This document shows positions 15,501-17,945 of a DNA stretch of 17,945 nt, piece by piece. The notes beneath the pieces were generated by a model. It saw nothing but the letters and a program-made list of their open reading frames with translations. It had not been told where the DNA came from and searched no databases. The stretch comes from an uncultured Bacteroidales bacterium (GTDB taxonomy: Bacteria; Bacteroidota; Bacteroidia; Bacteroidales; UBA932). Position numbers and translations under genes: made by a program. Where the stretch lies: assembly GCA_945983015.1 (NCBI GenBank), contig CAMFSN010000021.1, forward strand, positions 1 to 17,945, written 5' to 3'. Within the stretch, counting starts at the first letter, position 1. Each line of letters begins with the position of its first letter.

Positions 15501-15633
15501 TTCCGTGAGTAAATCAGGCTTTTTACTCACCAGAGGCTCTTGAAAGACAGGTTCCGTGAGTAAATCGATGTTTTTACTCACCAGAGGCTCTTGAAAGACA
15601 GGTTCCGTGAGTAAATCAGGCTTTTTACTCACC
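15501..15633. repeat. 51-bp tandem repeat with central palindrome (2 full copies and a partial)
   Basis: Units start at 15501, 15552 and 15603; the third stops after 31 bases. Each contains GTGAGTAAA, eight bases, then TTTACTCAC, a perfect 9-bp inverted repeat (15505-15530, 15556-15581, 15607-15632). Units 1 and 2 are identical over all 51 bases except for four consecutive bases at the palindrome centre: AGGC at 15516-15519 and GATG at 15567-15570. Unit 3 has AGGC again. The array lies between divergent genes, so a terminator role is unlikely. It could be a set of recombinase or regulator binding sites. Confidence 0.9.
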
Positions 15634-15762
15634 GTTAGTCTCAGGTCAGATGGTAAAAGAGAAACTACCTAGATCTAATCGGGAAATTACCCTGGTTATA
15701 GTAGGAATTGATCTTGCGAAATATCAGGGAATCAATATTGCGGATTACAACTGAGGATTATA

Positions 15763-15840
15763 GGCGTGAGGCTGGCGGCTTCGAGGGACGTGCCGCCCAC
15801 GGCTCGGGAGTGGGTGCCGAGAAGCCGTGTAGCCCCCGCC
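15763..15840. other. GC-rich structured element, candidate three-way junction
   Basis: This 78-base stretch is about 76% G+C (59 of 78 by my count) inside an otherwise AT-rich intergenic region. Nested complementary segments fit a three-way junction. The outer stem is GGCG (15763-15766) with CGCC (15837-15840). The inner stem is GGCT (15770-15773) with AGCC (15831-15834). One arm is GGCGGC (15774-15779) with GCCGCC (15792-15797). The second arm is CACGGCTCGG (15798-15807) with CCGA (15817-15820) and GCCGTG (15824-15829), with a GAA bulge. It could be a structured RNA on either strand or a folded DNA element; I do not recognise a known family. Confidence 0.55.
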
Positions 15841-15850
15841 AAAATATTAG

Positions 15851-15892
15851 ATCCGTGAGCAAAACAGGCTTTTAACTCGCCGCTGACCCTTG
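15851..15892. repeat. Diverged fourth copy of the 51-bp repeat
   Basis: This segment aligns without gaps to the start of the 51-bp unit: 26 of the first 31 positions and 32 of 42 overall are identical by eye. It lies about 220 bases from the array, in the same orientation and beyond the GC-rich element. The palindrome arms have decayed (GTGAGCAAA and TTAACTCGC), while the centre ACAGGCTT is close to the AGGC type of units 1 and 3. It looks like an older copy, which suggests the repeat family has been here longer than the recent tandem duplication. Confidence 0.7.
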
Positions 15893-16005
15893 CAGACGCT
15901 ATTCTTGAAAAACTCATCGCTTGGGATGTTATGAGATATTAATAGTCAAGCTGATGTGAGAATGAGGATAGCGAAGCCATCAACAGGACTGGTCGGATAA
16001 AATAG

Positions 16006-16037
16006 TTTGCTGTTTTGCGGAATTTAGGGTAAATTTG
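16006..16037 (+). promoter_or_regulatory. Bacteroidota-type promoter of the outer-membrane protein gene
   Basis: TTTG (16006-16009) is followed after exactly 20 bases by TAAATTTG (16030-16037), a full match to the Bacteroidota consensus TTTG-N19-21-TAnnTTTG. The start codon at 16082 is 44 bases past the -7 box, giving a leader of roughly 35-40 bases. No Shine-Dalgarno sequence is obvious, as is usual in this phylum. Confidence 0.75.
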
Positions 16038-16081
16038 GGCGGAGCGAATAAAGTGGATAATGACGAAATTGCTGATATTGA

Positions 16082-17945
16082 ATGATGTTTAGATTCCGGA
16101 AATACATTCTCTGTATTATATTTCTTTTATCTTCTGGGCTCTTATGGGCTCAGAAGATAAAATATAGTGCCAGAAACGAGTCTGTAGTAATAATTGATGG
16201 AATAAATTATTTTGCAGATTCTAAATTATATTTCAGAGTTCAGGATTCGCTCACACATTCTAATATGCCAGGGGCTGACATAGTTTTATATTCTGGAAAA
16301 GACAGCCTGTATTTCAGCACTGACAGAGATGGACGAGTAGACACCCCTATCCCCCAATCTTCCGATTCCCTAAGATTCAAGATTTATTTTATGGGTTACA
16401 AGACTGCCGAAGGAAAGTTTAAAAGACCTGTTAAATCTCTGGATATCAGTGTTTTGATGGCGGAAGACCCTTCTCAGCTCGCTGAAGTGATTATATCGGG
16501 AGATAAAGTCTCTATGGTAATCAAGGGCGATACCACGGTATTCAATGCTTCCGCCTTCTATACGGCAGAGGATTCCCCTTTAAAAACTCTTCTCTCTCAG
16601 ATGCCAGGAATAGAGTTAAAAGATAATTCCATTATGGCTAATGGAAAGAATGTCAGCAAGATACTGCTGAACGGAAAAGCTCTTTTCGGAAATGATATCA
16701 CTTCAGCTTTGGACGTGATATATTCTAAAGATGTAAAAAGCGTCAAGGTTTACGACCAGTATGACCAAAACGATTATAGCCTCAGGGACAGTCTGGATAA
16801 AAAGGAAAGAGTGATAGATATCATCAGTAAGATTCCATTGGAGAAGATAATGGGGCTGGATTTCGGAGTCTCTGTATCTAATAATAAGGGCTATAATGCC
16901 GATATCAACGGGGCTTATTTTGATCTTGACAAGCCGACTTTGAAAATAGCAGGGTTTTATAATAAGGCTCCGGAAGATCCGAATTCTGAGTCAAGTTCCT
17001 CCTCCCTTGATATAGGTTCAGAGTACCGCTCTGCAAAACGAAGGCTTAATACAAAGTTTAATTTGAATTTTGTTTCCTCGTCATTGAAGACAAGGGACAG
17101 GATGATGACGGAGTTTAATCCCTCTGATTATTTCGAGCAGAAAAGTGAGAATATTGAAACGCTGAATAAGGATAATACTTTTAATCTTTCGACTTCACTT
17201 TTCCTTCAAAAGACATCCAAAAACAAGAGAAATACTTTTGACGGGAGTATTTATTACTACCATAGGGATAGGGATCATTTGAATTCGAACACTATGGAGA
17301 GCATAATGAATGGAGAGAGTATTTCCATTTCAAACACTGACTATCTGGATAGTTTGAAGACAGATAATGTCAGACTTAGTGCTTCTTTCTTACATAAATT
17401 CGCAAAATCCGGACGAAGGTTAAGCTTTAAAGCCTGGGGGGATTTCAAAGGGGATGTTAGCTCTTCAGATAGAAGAGATTTGAATCCTTCCAGTACAAAT
17501 CCTGTATATCTGGATATTGATTCTAAAGGCTCTGATTACCAGATGTACTTATCCGCTTCATATACGGAACCCTTAACCAAGAGTATTAAGCTATCTTTCA
17601 ACCTGAATAATAATCTTGATAAATCAACTGTTAACAAGTATGCTTTTGACCATATCCTCGACTATCAGGATATTCTTAATTCAGCCGCATACTCTAACTT
17701 TTCCTTAAAGAACTCAGCAGTTGTTCGTCTCTTGTATAAAGTGAAAGACTTTGATCTTAGCATAGGATTAAGTGCCGACGATATGAGAGACCAGCGGCGG
17801 GAAAGCATTCCGCTTACTCTGGAAGAGAATAAACATTACTCTCATATATCTCCGCTTCTTAATCTCACTTATTCTTCAGCTTTGATATATTTAAAGCTTT
17901 ATTATTCGGAAAAGCAATCAATTCCAGATATCAAATCTCTCAGAG
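16082..17945 (+). CDS. Outer-membrane beta-barrel / TonB-dependent receptor-like protein (3' end outside window)
   Basis: An open frame of 621 codons runs without a stop to the window edge, so the C-terminus is missing. It begins MMFRFRKYILCIIFLLSSGL followed by LWAQ, a good Sec signal peptide cut near residue 24. A carboxypeptidase-regulatory-like beta domain follows (about 38-130). Next comes a plug-like domain (about 135-250) with LKTLLSQMPGIEL, KILLNGKALFGND and VKSVKVYDQYDQ. After that the sequence is rich in alternating polar and aromatic strands typical of a barrel. This is the outer membrane beta-barrel/TonB-dependent group common in Bacteroidota; the substrate is unknown and no SusD partner is visible. 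Codons are clearly richer in A and T than in the minus-strand genes. Two adjacent in-frame ATGs (16082 and 16085) are both possible starts. Confidence 0.88.
   Translation, partial: MMFRFRKYILCIIFLLSSGLLWAQKIKYSARNESVVIIDGINYFADSKLYFRVQDSLTHSNMPGADIVLYSGKDSLYFSTDRDGRVDTPIPQSSDSLRFKIYFMGYKTAEGKFKRPVKSLDISVLMAEDPSQLAEVIISGDKVSMVIKGDTTVFNASAFYTAEDSPLKTLLSQMPGIELKDNSIMANGKNVSKILLNGKALFGNDITSALDVIYSKDVKSVKVYDQYDQNDYSLRDSLDKKERVIDIISKIPLEKIMGLDFGVSVSNNKGYNADINGAYFDLDKPTLKIAGFYNKAPEDPNSESSSSSLDIGSEYRSAKRRLNTKFNLNFVSSSLKTRDRMMTEFNPSDYFEQKSENIETLNKDNTFNLSTSLFLQKTSKNKRNTFDGSIYYYHRDRDHLNSNTMESIMNGESISISNTDYLDSLKTDNVRLSASFLHKFAKSGRRLSFKAWGDFKGDVSSSDRRDLNPSSTNPVYLDIDSKGSDYQMYLSASYTEPLTKSIKLSFNLNNNLDKSTVNKYAFDHILDYQDILNSAAYSNFSLKNSAVVRLLYKVKDFDLSIGLSADDMRDQRRESIPLTLEENKHYSHISPLLNLTYSSALIYLKLYYSEKQSIPDIKSLR

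Larger units (their letters stand above)
15441..16081. other. 641-base intergenic region between divergent genes
   Basis: This gap separates the minus-strand recombinase from the plus-strand outer-membrane gene. It contains, in order, the recombinase promoter, the 51-bp repeat array, about 130 bases in which I see nothing beyond an 8-base palindrome TAGATCTA (15670-15677), the GC-rich three-way-junction element, the diverged repeat copy, about 110 bases without recognisable features, and the promoter of the plus-strand gene. I find no convincing protein-coding gene here. Confidence 0.7.

Noticed and set aside
15501..15633. A possible small CRISPR array, because units repeat at regular spacing with palindromic repeats.
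   Set aside because: The sequence between palindromes is identical in the two full copies, whereas CRISPR spacers differ, and no cas genes are present. It is a tandem duplication.
15732..15917. A 61-codon minus-strand open frame in the intergenic region.
   Set aside because: It spans both the GC-rich structured element and the diverged repeat copy, has no promoter or recognisable domain, and its composition follows the GC-rich element. If short frames like this recur in related genomes, that would more likely reflect a dispersed element than a protein.

Overview
The window looks like a chromosomal segment of an anaerobic member of the Bacteroidales (Bacteroidota). Three things point there. 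First, the promoters match the Bacteroidota consensus (TTTG, about 20 bases, TAnnTTTG). Second, the families DUF4301 and DUF2764 and a carboxypeptidase-regulatory/TonB-type outer-membrane barrel protein are present. Third, a chlamydia/Bacteroidota-style seven-gene V-type ATPase cluster sits beside a Na+-pumping biotin-dependent decarboxylase. Species cannot be named from the sequence alone.

Layout. Sixteen genes lie on the minus strand from 15440 down to 108, almost without gaps. Reading in the direction of transcription, the first block (15440-10598) is a tyrosine recombinase, RecF, a DUF721/DciA-like protein, a divergent PdxB-like dehydrogenase and a DUF4301 protein, joined by overlaps or a 4-base gap. 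A 56-base gap carries a near-ideal promoter. The second block (10541-108) begins with a four-gene methylmalonyl-CoA-type decarboxylase: carboxyltransferase, small membrane subunit, biotin carrier and beta subunit. After only 21 bases it continues into the V-type ATPase genes E, DUF2764, A, B, D, I and K. It ends at a perfect 16-bp hairpin at 50-88.

How the genes work together. The decarboxylase family exports Na+ as it decarboxylates a biotin-carried carboxyl group. The ATPase K subunit keeps residues equivalent to the Na+ ligands of the Enterococcus hirae rotor ring. I therefore read the 11-gene block as a Na+ bioenergetic unit, in which the two machines share a Na+ gradient and are co-expressed. 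The direction in which the ATPase runs cannot be told from sequence.

The 641-base region between the recombinase gene and the plus-strand gene at 16082 is the most unusual part. It holds two divergent promoters and a 51-bp tandem repeat whose copies carry a 9-bp-arm palindrome. The two full copies differ only in four consecutive bases at the centre of that palindrome. It also holds a diverged fourth copy and a roughly 76% GC, 78-base element that can fold into a compact three-way junction. The window ends inside a plus-strand gene for an outer-membrane beta-barrel protein with an intact signal peptide and plug region.
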